This document shows positions 36,355-43,703 of a DNA stretch of 52,382 bases, in pieces. The translations under genes and the position numbers were made by a program. The first letter of the stretch is position 1. Every line of letters starts with the position of its first letter. The notes under the pieces are model-generated. The model was not told the origin of the DNA. It worked only from the letters and a program-made list of their open reading frames with translations, and did not search any database. This DNA comes from Xinfangfangia pollutisoli (GTDB lineage Bacteria > Pseudomonadota > Alphaproteobacteria > Rhodobacterales > Rhodobacteraceae), in contig NZ_JAICBZ010000018.1 of assembly GCF_020179405.1 (NCBI RefSeq), forward strand, positions 1-52,382. The letters run 5' to 3'.

Positions 36355-37044
36355 ATGACAGACTACAGACGCTACGCGATCTATTACGCGCCCCCGGCGG
36401 GTGACTTCGCGCGCCGCACCGCCGAATGGCTGGGCTGGGATGTGCAGGCAGGGCAGGACATGGCCCAGCCCGATCTGCCGGGCCTGCCGCGTCCCCTGGC
36501 CGATCTGACCCGGGATCCGCGCAAATACGGCTTTCACGGCACGATCAAGGCGCCGTTCCGGCTGGCCGAAGGGGCCGATGCCGCAGGGCTTTCCGCCGCC
36601 GTCACGGCGCTGGCCGCGCGTCTGGCGCCGGTCGTCCTGCCGGGGCTGGCGCTGAAGCGGCTGGGCGGCTTCCTGGCGCTGCTGCCGGAAGGCGACGAGA
36701 CCGAACTGATGGCTTTGGCGGCCGAGGTGGTCACCGGGCTGGACGCGTTCCGCGCGCCTCTGACCGAGGCCGAAATCGCCAAGCGCCGGCCCGAGCGGCT
36801 GAACCCGCGCCAGCGCGATCTGCTGGCGCAATGGGGCTATCCCTATGTTCTGGAAGAGTTTCGCTTCCACCTGACCCTGTCCGACAAACTGGATGAGGTC
36901 GAAGGCGCGGCGCTGGCCGCCGTGGCGGCGCGCTATTTCGAAGGCGCGCTGCCGCAGCCCTTCACGATCGGCGATCTGTGCCTTTGCGGCGAGGATGCGG
37001 CGGGGAGGTTCCATCTGCTGTCCCGTCACGCGCTGACCGGCTGA
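36355..37044 (+). CDS. DUF1045 phosphonate-metabolism protein (2H phosphoesterase-like)
   Basis: 229 residues, a family restricted to C-P lyase clusters. Two H-x-T motifs, GFHGTIKAPF at about 60 and FRFHLTLSDKL at about 170, define the 2H phosphoesterase fold. Members of this fold open cyclic phosphates. As no phnP gene is visible, it may help resolve the 5-phosphoribosyl 1,2-cyclic phosphate product; this is inference. It starts divergent from phnM and its 3' end overlaps the convergent phnN by 19 bases. Confidence 0.88.
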   Translation: MTDYRRYAIYYAPPAGDFARRTAEWLGWDVQAGQDMAQPDLPGLPRPLADLTRDPRKYGFHGTIKAPFRLAEGADAAGLSAAVTALAARLAPVVLPGLALKRLGGFLALLPEGDETELMALAAEVVTGLDAFRAPLTEAEIAKRRPERLNPRQRDLLAQWGYPYVLEEFRFHLTLSDKLDEVEGAALAAVAARYFEGALPQPFTIGDLCLCGEDAAGRFHLLSRHALTG

Positions 37045-37568
37045 AGTGCGGCCAGCAGCCGCGCCGCGCCGATCTCGGGGCTTTGATCGTTCATCACCTC
37101 GACCCGGGCCAGACCTGCCGGGATCTGCAGCGCCGCCCTGGCGACCCGCGCGGCGATATCGGCCGGCGCCTCGCGTCCGCGGGCGGCAAGGCGGGCGGCC
37201 AGCACCGCGGCTGGTGCGGTGATCACGATCACCACCAGCCCGGGAAACTGCGCCGCGGCCGCCTGCAGCGCGGCGCGCGAGCCGTTGAAGATCACGTCGC
37301 GACCGGCGTCAAGCGGCGCCAGTTCGGCGCGGGGAATGCCATAGCCCAGCCCATGCGCGCGCCAATGCAGCGCGAAATCGCCCGCCGCCCGCCGCGCCTC
37401 GAATTCGGCTTCCGAGATCCCCTGGAAATCCTCGCCCCCCGCCGCTTCCGGCCGCGTGATCGCGCGGCGCACCACCGCCAGATCGGGCCGCGCCGCACGG
37501 GCCAGCGCGATCAGCGTATCCTTGCCCGCGCCCGAGGGCCCGACCACGGCGAAAAGCCTGCCACTCAT
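37026..37568 (-). CDS. phnN: Ribose 1,5-bisphosphate phosphokinase
   Basis: Phosphorylates ribose 1,5-bisphosphate to PRPP, closing the C-P lyase pathway. The 180 residues form a guanylate-kinase-like fold with P-loop VVGPSGAGKDTLIALA and the lid GYGIPRAEL. Its ATG overlaps the phnL stop (4 bases). No second guanylate-kinase feature suggests otherwise. Confidence 0.92.
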   Translation of the reverse strand: MSGRLFAVVGPSGAGKDTLIALARAARPDLAVVRRAITRPEAAGGEDFQGISEAEFEARRAAGDFALHWRAHGLGYGIPRAELAPLDAGRDVIFNGSRAALQAAAAQFPGLVVIVITAPAAVLAARLAARGREAPADIAARVARAALQIPAGLARVEVMNDQSPEIGAARLLAALQPVSA

Positions 37569-38248
37569 GCCGCCAGCCCCGGGGTGAAGCCCGTCACATC
37601 GACCACCCGGTCGCAGACGCGCGCCCGGGCGCCTTCGTCATGGAAGATCCCCAGGATCGCCGCGCCGCGCGCCTTGGCCTCTTCGATCAGTTGCAAGACC
37701 ACCTCGCGGTTGCCGGCATCCAGGCTGGCGGTGGGTTCATCCAGCAAAACTGCGGGATAGGCATGCACGAAGCCGCGGGCGATGTTCACCCGCTGCTGTT
37801 CGCCGCCCGAGAAGGTGGTGGGCGACAGGGCCCACAGCCGTTCGGGGATGTTCAGGCGCGACAGCAGGTCTTCGGCCCGGGCCAGCGCCTGATCGCGCGG
37901 ATGGCCAAGCGCCAGCAGCGGCTCGGCCACCACGTCGCGCGTGGGCACGCGGGGGACAACGCGCAGGAACTGGCTGACATAGCCAAGCGTCGCGCGGCGC
38001 AGCGCCAGAACCTCGCGCGGGGCGGCGGTGGCGACATTCACCCCGGCCACCAGGATCTCGCCCCCGGCGGCCAGGTAATTGCCATAGACCATGCGCATCA
38101 GGGTGGATTTCCCCGCCCCCGAAGCGCCGATCAATGCCACACATTCGCCCGGAGAGACGGAAAGCGTGGCGCCGGCCATGACCGGGATCACCGCGCCGCC
38201 CTGATTGTGCAGGGTGAAGGATTTCGAAAGGTTGCGGATCGCGATCAT
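37565..38248 (-). CDS. phnL: Phosphonate C-P lyase system protein PhnL
   Basis: ABC-type ATPase that works with the C-P lyase core rather than in transport; 227 residues. Walker A GASGAGKST, signature FSGGEQQRVNIARGF, Walker B VLLDEPTASLD and LGIFHDEGARA as switch region. It starts at MIAIRNLSKSF and follows phnK with a 4-base gap. Together with PhnG, H and I it makes the ribosyl triphosphonate. Confidence 0.94.
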   Translation of the reverse strand: MIAIRNLSKSFTLHNQGGAVIPVMAGATLSVSPGECVALIGASGAGKSTLMRMVYGNYLAAGGEILVAGVNVATAAPREVLALRRATLGYVSQFLRVVPRVPTRDVVAEPLLALGHPRDQALARAEDLLSRLNIPERLWALSPTTFSGGEQQRVNIARGFVHAYPAVLLDEPTASLDAGNREVVLQLIEEAKARGAAILGIFHDEGARARVCDRVVDVTGFTPGLAA

Positions 38249-38252
38249 GGGC

Positions 38253-39074
38253 CTAGACCTGCAGCACGGAAGAGACGAGAAGTTGCGTATAGGCATGCTG
38301 CGGGTCGTCCAGCACCTGATCGGTCAGGCCCTGTTCCACCACCCGCCCGCCCTTCATCACCATCAGCCGATCGGCCAGAAGCCGCACCACGGCCAGATCA
38401 TGGGTGACGATGATCACCGACAGGCCCAGATCGCGCACCAGCCCGCGCAGCAGGTCCAGAAGCCGGGCCTGCACGCTGACATCAAGGCCCCCGGTCGGCT
38501 CGTCCATGAAGACAAGACGCGGCGCGGTCACCAGATTGCGGGCGATCTGCAGGCGTTGCTGCATGCCGCCGGAAAAGGCCGATGGCCGGTCGTCGATCCG
38601 GTCCGCGGCGATTTCCACCCGGCCCAGCCAGTCGGTGGCCTTGTCGCGGATCGCGCCGTAATGCCGGGCGCCCACGGCCATCAGCCGCTCGCCCACATTG
38701 CCGCCGGCCGACACGCCCATGCGCAGCCCGTCGCGCGGGTTCTGATGCACGAAAGCCCAATCGGTGCGCGACAGGCGGCGGCGGTCGGGTTCGGTCATCT
38801 GCAACGTGTCGCGCGGGCCTTCCGCCGTGGCGAAGATCACTTCGCCCGCATCCGGGGCCAGATGGCCGGCCAGGCAGGACAGCAGCGTCGATTTGCCCGA
38901 GCCTGATTCTCCGACGATCCCAAGGACTTCGCCCGGGAACAGATCGAAACACACATCGGCGCAGCCGATCCGCGCGCCATAGCGTTTCGTCAGGCCCGAG
39001 ACCCGCAACAGCGGCTGGTCGGGGGCGCGAATTTTCTGCGAAAATTCGGGGCCGGTCGCAGATTGCAGCGTCAT
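38253..39074 (-). CDS. phnK: Phosphonate C-P lyase system protein PhnK
   Basis: ABC-type ATPase that docks on the PhnGHIJ core; 273 residues. Walker A GESGSGKSTLLSCLAG, QNPRDGLRMGVSAGGN, signature FSGGMQQRLQIARNL, Walker B VFMDEPTGGLD. Before the domain start (LLRVSGLTKRYG, about residue 22) is an N-terminal extension whose GPEFSQKIRAP is coded by a TTTTCGAAAA-type palindrome. E. coli PhnK lacks this, so the repeat seems to have been captured into the frame. The start overlaps the phnJ stop. Confidence 0.94.
   Translation of the reverse strand: MTLQSATGPEFSQKIRAPDQPLLRVSGLTKRYGARIGCADVCFDLFPGEVLGIVGESGSGKSTLLSCLAGHLAPDAGEVIFATAEGPRDTLQMTEPDRRRLSRTDWAFVHQNPRDGLRMGVSAGGNVGERLMAVGARHYGAIRDKATDWLGRVEIAADRIDDRPSAFSGGMQQRLQIARNLVTAPRLVFMDEPTGGLDVSVQARLLDLLRGLVRDLGLSVIIVTHDLAVVRLLADRLMVMKGGRVVEQGLTDQVLDDPQHAYTQLLVSSVLQV
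39029..39047. repeat. Palindrome inside the 5' end of phnK
   Basis: GAATTTTC-TGC-GAAAATTC, arms of 8 bp, lies within codons about 10-16 of phnK. It is the only copy of the palindrome family found in a coding region here. Confidence 0.6.
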
Positions 39075-39931
39075 GCTTCGCCTCCCAGCCGGCCGACATG
39101 GCCCGCCTCGCGGCGGCAGCGGCAGAAATCGGTGTCGGAACAGACGAACATCCGCCCGCCCTGATCGTCGGTGATCACCTCGTCCAGATAGCTGTCCGAG
39201 GCCCCGCACAGGTCGCAATCGTGGTCGGCCTTCGACGGCGTGAACGGGTGATCTTCAAAATCCAGGCTGACCACCTTCGTATAGGGCGGCAGCGCGTAGA
39301 TCCGCTGCTCGCGCCCCGCGCCGAACAGCTGCAAGGCGGCGCAATCCGACAGTTTCGGATTGTCGAATTTCGGGATCGGCGAGGGGTCCATCACATAGCG
39401 CCCCTCGACCTTGACCGGATAGGCGTAGGACGTGGCGATCTGGCCGTGCCGGGCGATGTCTTCATACAGTTTCACATGCATCAGCCCGTATTCCTCAAGC
39501 GCATGCATCTTGCGCGTCTCGGTCTCGCGCGGTTCCAGAAAGCGCAGCGGTTCGGGGATCGGCACCTGATAGACCAGGATCTGATCCTCGCGCAGCGCCT
39601 GTTCGGGGATGCGGTGCCGGGTCTGGATCACCGATGCCTCGCCCGTCGCCTCGGTCACCGCAACCCCGGCCGTGCGCTGAAAGAACTTGCGGATCGAGAC
39701 CGCATTGGTGGTGTCATCCGCGCCCTGGTCGATCACTTTCAGCACGTCCGCCGGCACCAGACAGGCCGCCGTCACCTGCACGCCGCCCGTGCCCCAGCCA
39801 TAGGGCATCGGCATTTCGCGGCTGGCGAAAGGCACCTGATAGCCCGGCACGGCGACGCCCTTCAGGATCGCGCGGCGGATCATCCGCTTGGTCTGTTCAT
39901 CCAGATAGGCGAAGTTATACTCGTCCGGCAC
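39071..39931 (-). CDS. phnJ: Alpha-D-ribose 1-methylphosphonate 5-phosphate C-P lyase
   Basis: Radical-SAM-type enzyme that breaks the C-P bond, releasing methane or another alkane from the ribosyl phosphonate. 286 residues. Near-identical family blocks are visible: EYNFAYLDEQTKRMIRRAIL, YGWGTGGVQVT and DQGADDTTNAVSIRKFF. The cluster ligands are CDLC and CSDTDFC (C-x2-C-x21-C-x5-C). No ATG is available at the N terminus; GTG 39931 fits the family start. A small gene on the opposite strand starts 15 bases away, so phnJ may need its own signals. Confidence 0.96.
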   Translation of the reverse strand: MPDEYNFAYLDEQTKRMIRRAILKGVAVPGYQVPFASREMPMPYGWGTGGVQVTAACLVPADVLKVIDQGADDTTNAVSIRKFFQRTAGVAVTEATGEASVIQTRHRIPEQALREDQILVYQVPIPEPLRFLEPRETETRKMHALEEYGLMHVKLYEDIARHGQIATSYAYPVKVEGRYVMDPSPIPKFDNPKLSDCAALQLFGAGREQRIYALPPYTKVVSLDFEDHPFTPSKADHDCDLCGASDSYLDEVITDDQGGRMFVCSDTDFCRCRREAGHVGRLGGEA

Positions 39932-39946
39932 AGGGGCAGAGGCCGC

Positions 39947-40114
39947 ATGATGATCAGCCTGGACGGTATCCTGACCCTGGTCGCCCTGGCGCTGATCTTC
40001 GGCGGCGCCTTTGCGCTTTACGCCTTCCTGATCGCGCGCGGCACCCGAAACTTCCTGCGCGCCATGCTGCGGCTGCGCGACCGGATCGACCGGTCCGACG
40101 ATTCCCTGCGATAG
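39947..40114 (+). CDS. Small membrane protein on the opposite strand inside the phn operon
   Basis: 55 residues from ATG 39947 (an ATG directly follows at 39950 with AGAGG at better spacing). One hydrophobic helix (about 7-30, ILTLVALALIFGGAFALYAF), then a basic amphipathic segment RGTRNFLRAMLRLRDRIDRS. Not recognised. It fits exactly between the phnJ start and the HAD gene end, which favours a real gene. It is the only plus-strand gene between phnG and phnN. Confidence 0.5.
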   Translation: MMISLDGILTLVALALIFGGAFALYAFLIARGTRNFLRAMLRLRDRIDRSDDSLR

Positions 40115-40119
40115 TCCGA

Positions 40120-40728
40120 TCACAGCAGCCCCCTGTCCTGTAGCGCGCCTTCCAGCGCGGCGGAATCGGTGAAAAGCACGGCCTCCATGCCGAAATCCCG
40201 CGCGCCGGCCACGTTCCTGGCGCTGTCGTCGATGAACAGGCAGGCCTGCGGGTCCAGCTCGGCCCGGTCGCAGAGACGCGCGAAAATCGCCGGATCGGGC
40301 TTGATGCAGCCCTCGTGCCCCGAGACGACCGTGACCCCGAAACTGGCGCCAAGCCGCGGATGGGCGGCCAGCCCGGCCGGCCAGGTTTCGGCCGACCAAT
40401 TGGTGATCGCATGGATCTGCAGACCGCGCGCCTTCAGCCGCGGGATCAGCGCCCATGTGGCCTCGATCGGCTCGGTGATGCTGCGCGGGTAGTTCGGCAG
40501 ATAGGTCGAAAACACCGCGCGGTCGGCTGGATCGGCGATCTCTTGCGCCAGGTCGGCGAAGGGCACGCCCGCATCGCCGCGCAGGTTCAGCGCCGGGAAA
40601 TGGATGCGGTCCAGAAAAGCGTCAACCTTGGCGCGGTCGCCCAAGGCGGGCAGGAAGGCCTGCACGGGATCCCACCGGATCAGGACATTGCCGATGTCGA
40701 AGACCACGGCCTTGAGAGCGGGCGTCAT
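40120..40728 (-). CDS. HAD-superfamily hydrolase within the phn operon
   Basis: 202 residues with all four HAD motifs: VFDIGNVLIRWD (nucleophile and acid Asp), TNWS, KPDPAIF with the Lys, and FIDDSARN. A helical cap lies at about 15-85, as in the HAD-IA branch. It overlaps phnI by 4 bases, so it is co-translated with the C-P lyase genes. It is not part of the E. coli set. It could be a phosphatase acting on a phosphonate-pathway intermediate or a house-cleaning enzyme; the substrate cannot be read. Confidence 0.88.
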   Translation of the reverse strand: MTPALKAVVFDIGNVLIRWDPVQAFLPALGDRAKVDAFLDRIHFPALNLRGDAGVPFADLAQEIADPADRAVFSTYLPNYPRSITEPIEATWALIPRLKARGLQIHAITNWSAETWPAGLAAHPRLGASFGVTVVSGHEGCIKPDPAIFARLCDRAELDPQACLFIDDSARNVAGARDFGMEAVLFTDSAALEGALQDRGLL

Positions 40729-41810
40729 TCTGCGGCCTCCTGCCGGGCTGCCTGCGCTTCGGCGCGCAAATGTCGGATAAGTTCAAGCTCTGACTGGAAA
40801 TCCACGTAATGCGGCAGTTTGATATGCTCGAGAAATCCAGTCGCCTGGATGTTATCGCAATGGGCCAGAACGAATTCCTCATCCTGCGCCGGGGCGCCGC
40901 TGTTGTCTTCGCCCAGTTCCTTCCAGCGCAGCGCCCGATCGACCAGCGCCATGGCGATGGATTTGCGCTCGGTCTGCCCGAAGCTGAGCCCATAGCCGCG
41001 GGTGAATTGCGGCGGCTCGGTCTTCGACCCCTTGAACTGGTTCACCGTCTCGCATTCGGTGACCTCGATCTCGCCGATCTCGACGGCGAAACCCAGTTCG
41101 GGGACCTGCATCTCGACCGCGACCGTGCCGATCCGCAACTCGCCCACAAAGGCATGCGTGCGGCCATAACCGCGTTGGGTGGAATAGGCGAGCGACAGAA
41201 CGAAGCCTTCATCGCCGCGCGCCAGCGCCTGCAGCCGCAGGGGGCGGCTGGCCGGAAGGCTCAGCGGTTCGCGCGTCAGGTCGGCGGGCGTGTCCTCGGC
41301 AGGCGGGGCGGTTTCGATCAGCCCGTCGCGGTTCAGGAACTTGGTGATATGCGGAACCGGATCCGGGCTTGCCGGCGCCACTGGCGCGGCCGGCGCCTCG
41401 CCATTGGCGGCCAGGGTGAAATCCAAGAGGCGGTGGGTATAGTCGAAGGTCGGGCCCAGGATCTGCCCGCCCGGCGCATCCTTGAACGTGGCCGAGACCC
41501 GGCGGGTGATCGACATCTTTCCAGTGTCAATCGGCTGCGAGGCGCCATGGCGGGGCAGGGTGGTGCGATAGGCGCGGATCAGGAAGATTGCCTCGATCAG
41601 ATCGCCGCGCGCCTGCTTGATCGCCAGCGCCGCCAGATCCGGATCGTAAAGCGAACCCTCGGCCATCACCCGGTTGACGGCCAGGCGCAACTGCTCGCGG
41701 ATCTGCGGCACGGTCAGTTCGGCGATGTCTGGGGCGCCCCGGCGCTCTTCGGCCAGGAAGGCATGGGCATTGTCGATGGCGCGCTCGCCACCCTTGACGG
41801 CGACATACAT
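40725..41810 (-). CDS. phnI: Carbon-phosphorus lyase complex subunit PhnI
   Basis: Core subunit with nucleosidase activity; with PhnG, H and L it attaches phosphonate to ribose triphosphate. 361 residues, family blocks MYVAVKGGERAIDNAHAFLA, GSLYDPDLAALAIKQA, YGRTHAFVGELRIG and YGLSFGQTERKSIAMALVDR. The start overlaps the phnH stop by one base and the stop overlaps the HAD start. Confidence 0.96.
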   Translation of the reverse strand: MYVAVKGGERAIDNAHAFLAEERRGAPDIAELTVPQIREQLRLAVNRVMAEGSLYDPDLAALAIKQARGDLIEAIFLIRAYRTTLPRHGASQPIDTGKMSITRRVSATFKDAPGGQILGPTFDYTHRLLDFTLAANGEAPAAPVAPASPDPVPHITKFLNRDGLIETAPPAEDTPADLTREPLSLPASRPLRLQALARGDEGFVLSLAYSTQRGYGRTHAFVGELRIGTVAVEMQVPELGFAVEIGEIEVTECETVNQFKGSKTEPPQFTRGYGLSFGQTERKSIAMALVDRALRWKELGEDNSGAPAQDEEFVLAHCDNIQATGFLEHIKLPHYVDFQSELELIRHLRAEAQAARQEAAE

Positions 41811-42379
41811 CAGACAAGCTCCACACGGGTTGAGCGCGGCAGGCCGGCGACCTGGTTTCCGCAGGTGAAGAAGATATCATAACCCAATGGAAACAGATCG
41901 TTATTTTCCGCAAAGCTAGGGCTTTCGGGCAGGCTGAGCCGTGCCGTGTCGCGGATCCCGGGGCCGGTCAGCCGCGATCCTTCGGGCGCGAGCCGCGGCA
42001 GTTCGGCGATCAGCGTGGCGGCGCGGTCGGGGTATTCGGCAGTGCCGATCGCAAAGCGCGACAGCGGCTGCAGCGCATCCCAGTTGCCAAAGGCGAAGGC
42101 CGCCGCCTCGGGCCCCACCAGCGGCGCGCCGGTCTGGAAGGCCAGCCAGTCGCGCACCGCCGGAAGATCATGCGAGGGCGCCAGGAAGACGGGCGTCGTG
42201 CTGTCCAGCAGAACCAGCGCCAAAGTCCCGGCCGCAGGGGAAAGCGGGGCGGGGGGCGCTAATCTTTCCAGCGTCAATATCGTTCCGGGCCGCGACAGGA
42301 CGCTCAGCGCCGTGCGGAAGGCGCGGGCGCTGTCTTGCGGGGGAGTGACGAAGCCGCCGGTCAGGGATTCGGGCCTCAT
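41810..42379 (-). CDS. phnH: Phosphonate C-P lyase subunit PhnH
   Basis: Core subunit of the PhnGHIJ complex, 189 residues. GGFVTPPQDSARAFRTALSV at the N terminus and GSRLTGPGIRDTARLSLPE match the PhnH family. The fold resembles PLP-dependent transferases without the cofactor lysine. It overlaps phnG by 4 bases. Confidence 0.94.
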   Translation of the reverse strand: MRPESLTGGFVTPPQDSARAFRTALSVLSRPGTILTLERLAPPAPLSPAAGTLALVLLDSTTPVFLAPSHDLPAVRDWLAFQTGAPLVGPEAAAFAFGNWDALQPLSRFAIGTAEYPDRAATLIAELPRLAPEGSRLTGPGIRDTARLSLPESPSFAENNDLFPLGYDIFFTCGNQVAGLPRSTRVELV

Positions 42380-42831
42380 GCGTCTTCTCCGCGCACCAGG
42401 GTGAAGAATTCCACCCGCGTCGCCGCTGCCTTGGCGGCGCGCAACCCCCGCGCCGCGGCTTCCTCGGCCGCCAGCGGATCCAGCACCTGGGCGCGCAGCG
42501 CTGCCGCCCGCCCGGTCTGCATCAGCGCATCGACCAGCGCCGCGCGCCGGGCATGGTCACGGTCGCGGCCCTGCACATAGGCATGGCCCACCGTGCCGCA
42601 ATCGGTCAGGCGCAATGCGCAGCGCGTCACCGTCATCTCGCCCAGATTGAACGGCGCGCCGCTGGCCGAGACCCGGCCCCGCACCATCACCGCGCCGATT
42701 TCCGGGGCGCGCAGGTCGGCATGGGCGGGAAGCGGGGCGGGCAGCAGCGCCGCCAGCCGCTCGGGCCGGGCCCGGGCCAAGAGGCCCATCCAGGCGCGGC
42801 GGTCTTCGGTCGGGAGTTCCTGCACAGACAT
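42376..42831 (-). CDS. phnG: Phosphonate C-P lyase subunit PhnG
   Basis: Core subunit, 151 residues. Motifs include RPEIGAVMVRG-like APEIGAVMVRGRVSASGAPF, GEMTVTRCALRL and GTVGHAYVQGRDRDHARRAA. ATG 42831 has GGGAAAG upstream; a GTG three codons earlier is less likely. It is the first gene of the phnGHI-HAD-JKLN run and divergent from phnF. Confidence 0.94.
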   Translation of the reverse strand: MSVQELPTEDRRAWMGLLARARPERLAALLPAPLPAHADLRAPEIGAVMVRGRVSASGAPFNLGEMTVTRCALRLTDCGTVGHAYVQGRDRDHARRAALVDALMQTGRAAALRAQVLDPLAAEEAAARGLRAAKAAATRVEFFTLVRGEDA

Positions 42832-42840
42832 CTTTCCCAC

Positions 42841-42868
42841 TTGTCGAGTTATATAGACAACTATACAA
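42841..42868. promoter_or_regulatory. AT-rich operator region between phnG and phnF
   Basis: Nested dyads in an otherwise GC-rich gap: TTGTC-N10-GACAA (42841-42860) and TATAG-ACAA-CTATA (42852-42865). GntR/HutC-type repressors bind such sites, so this is the likely PhnF operator covering both divergent promoters. Confidence 0.6.
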
Positions 42869-42927
42869 ATATCCGGCGCGCCGCGCTACCCCTGCTGTGC
42901 GATTCCTTGATGAAGATTAGGTGACAG

Positions 42928-43638
42928 ATGGCCCGATCCGCCCTGTGGCGCGAGATTGCCGAGACGCTTGCGGCCGAGATCGCCCGCGGCCAGTTCCCGC
43001 TGGGGGGCAAGCTGCCGACCGAAGCCGCGCTTTCGGCACGCTTTGGCGTCAACCGCCATACGGTGCGCCATGCGCTGGCCGATCTGGCCGCGCGCGGGCT
43101 GACCCATGCCCGCCGCGGCGCCGGGGTCTTCGTGACCGGCAGCAGCACCGACTACCCGCTGGGCCGCAGGGTGCGCTTTCACCAGGCGGTCGAGGCCTCG
43201 GGCAAGGTGCCGTCGCGCCGGCTGACCCGGAACGAGACCCGGCCGGCCGATGCCGAAGAGGCCGCGGCGCTGGGCCTGTCTGCGGGCGATCCGGTGCATG
43301 TGGTCGAGGGCGTGTCGATGGCCGATGGCCAGCCGATCGCAGTGTTCCGATCTGTCTTTCCAGCGGAAAGATTTGCCGATCTGCCGGCGGCGCTGGCCCT
43401 GCACCAGTCGATCACCGCGGCGCTGGCCGATTGCGGCCTGCCCGATTACACCCGCGCGACGACCCGGCTGACCGCGACGCTGGCGCCCGCGACGCTGGCG
43501 CTGCAACTGCAGCTGCCGGCCGGGGCGCCGGTGTTGCAATCGGTGGCGGTCAATGTCGATGGTGCGGGCAATCCAGTGGAATTCGGCACGACCTGGTTTG
43601 CGGGCGAAAGGGTGACGCTGACCGTCGCCGGCGGCTGA
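42928..43638 (+). CDS. phnF: GntR/HutC-family phosphonate regulator PhnF
   Basis: 236 residues. The GntR winged helix spans about 5-70 (LPTEAALSARFGVNRHTVRH), followed by a UTRA ligand domain (from about 95; DPVHVVEGVSMADGQPIAVF). PhnF is a repressor in mycobacteria; the role here follows from its place opposite phnG. The gap upstream carries a strong dyad. Confidence 0.92.
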   Translation: MARSALWREIAETLAAEIARGQFPLGGKLPTEAALSARFGVNRHTVRHALADLAARGLTHARRGAGVFVTGSSTDYPLGRRVRFHQAVEASGKVPSRRLTRNETRPADAEEAAALGLSAGDPVHVVEGVSMADGQPIAVFRSVFPAERFADLPAALALHQSITAALADCGLPDYTRATTRLTATLAPATLALQLQLPAGAPVLQSVAVNVDGAGNPVEFGTTWFAGERVTLTVAGG

Positions 43639-43703
43639 GCTGTCATATCGGCGTTGCAGCTTGCAGTTATCCACAGCAGACACCCTTCACCTGCGAGCTG
43701 AAA

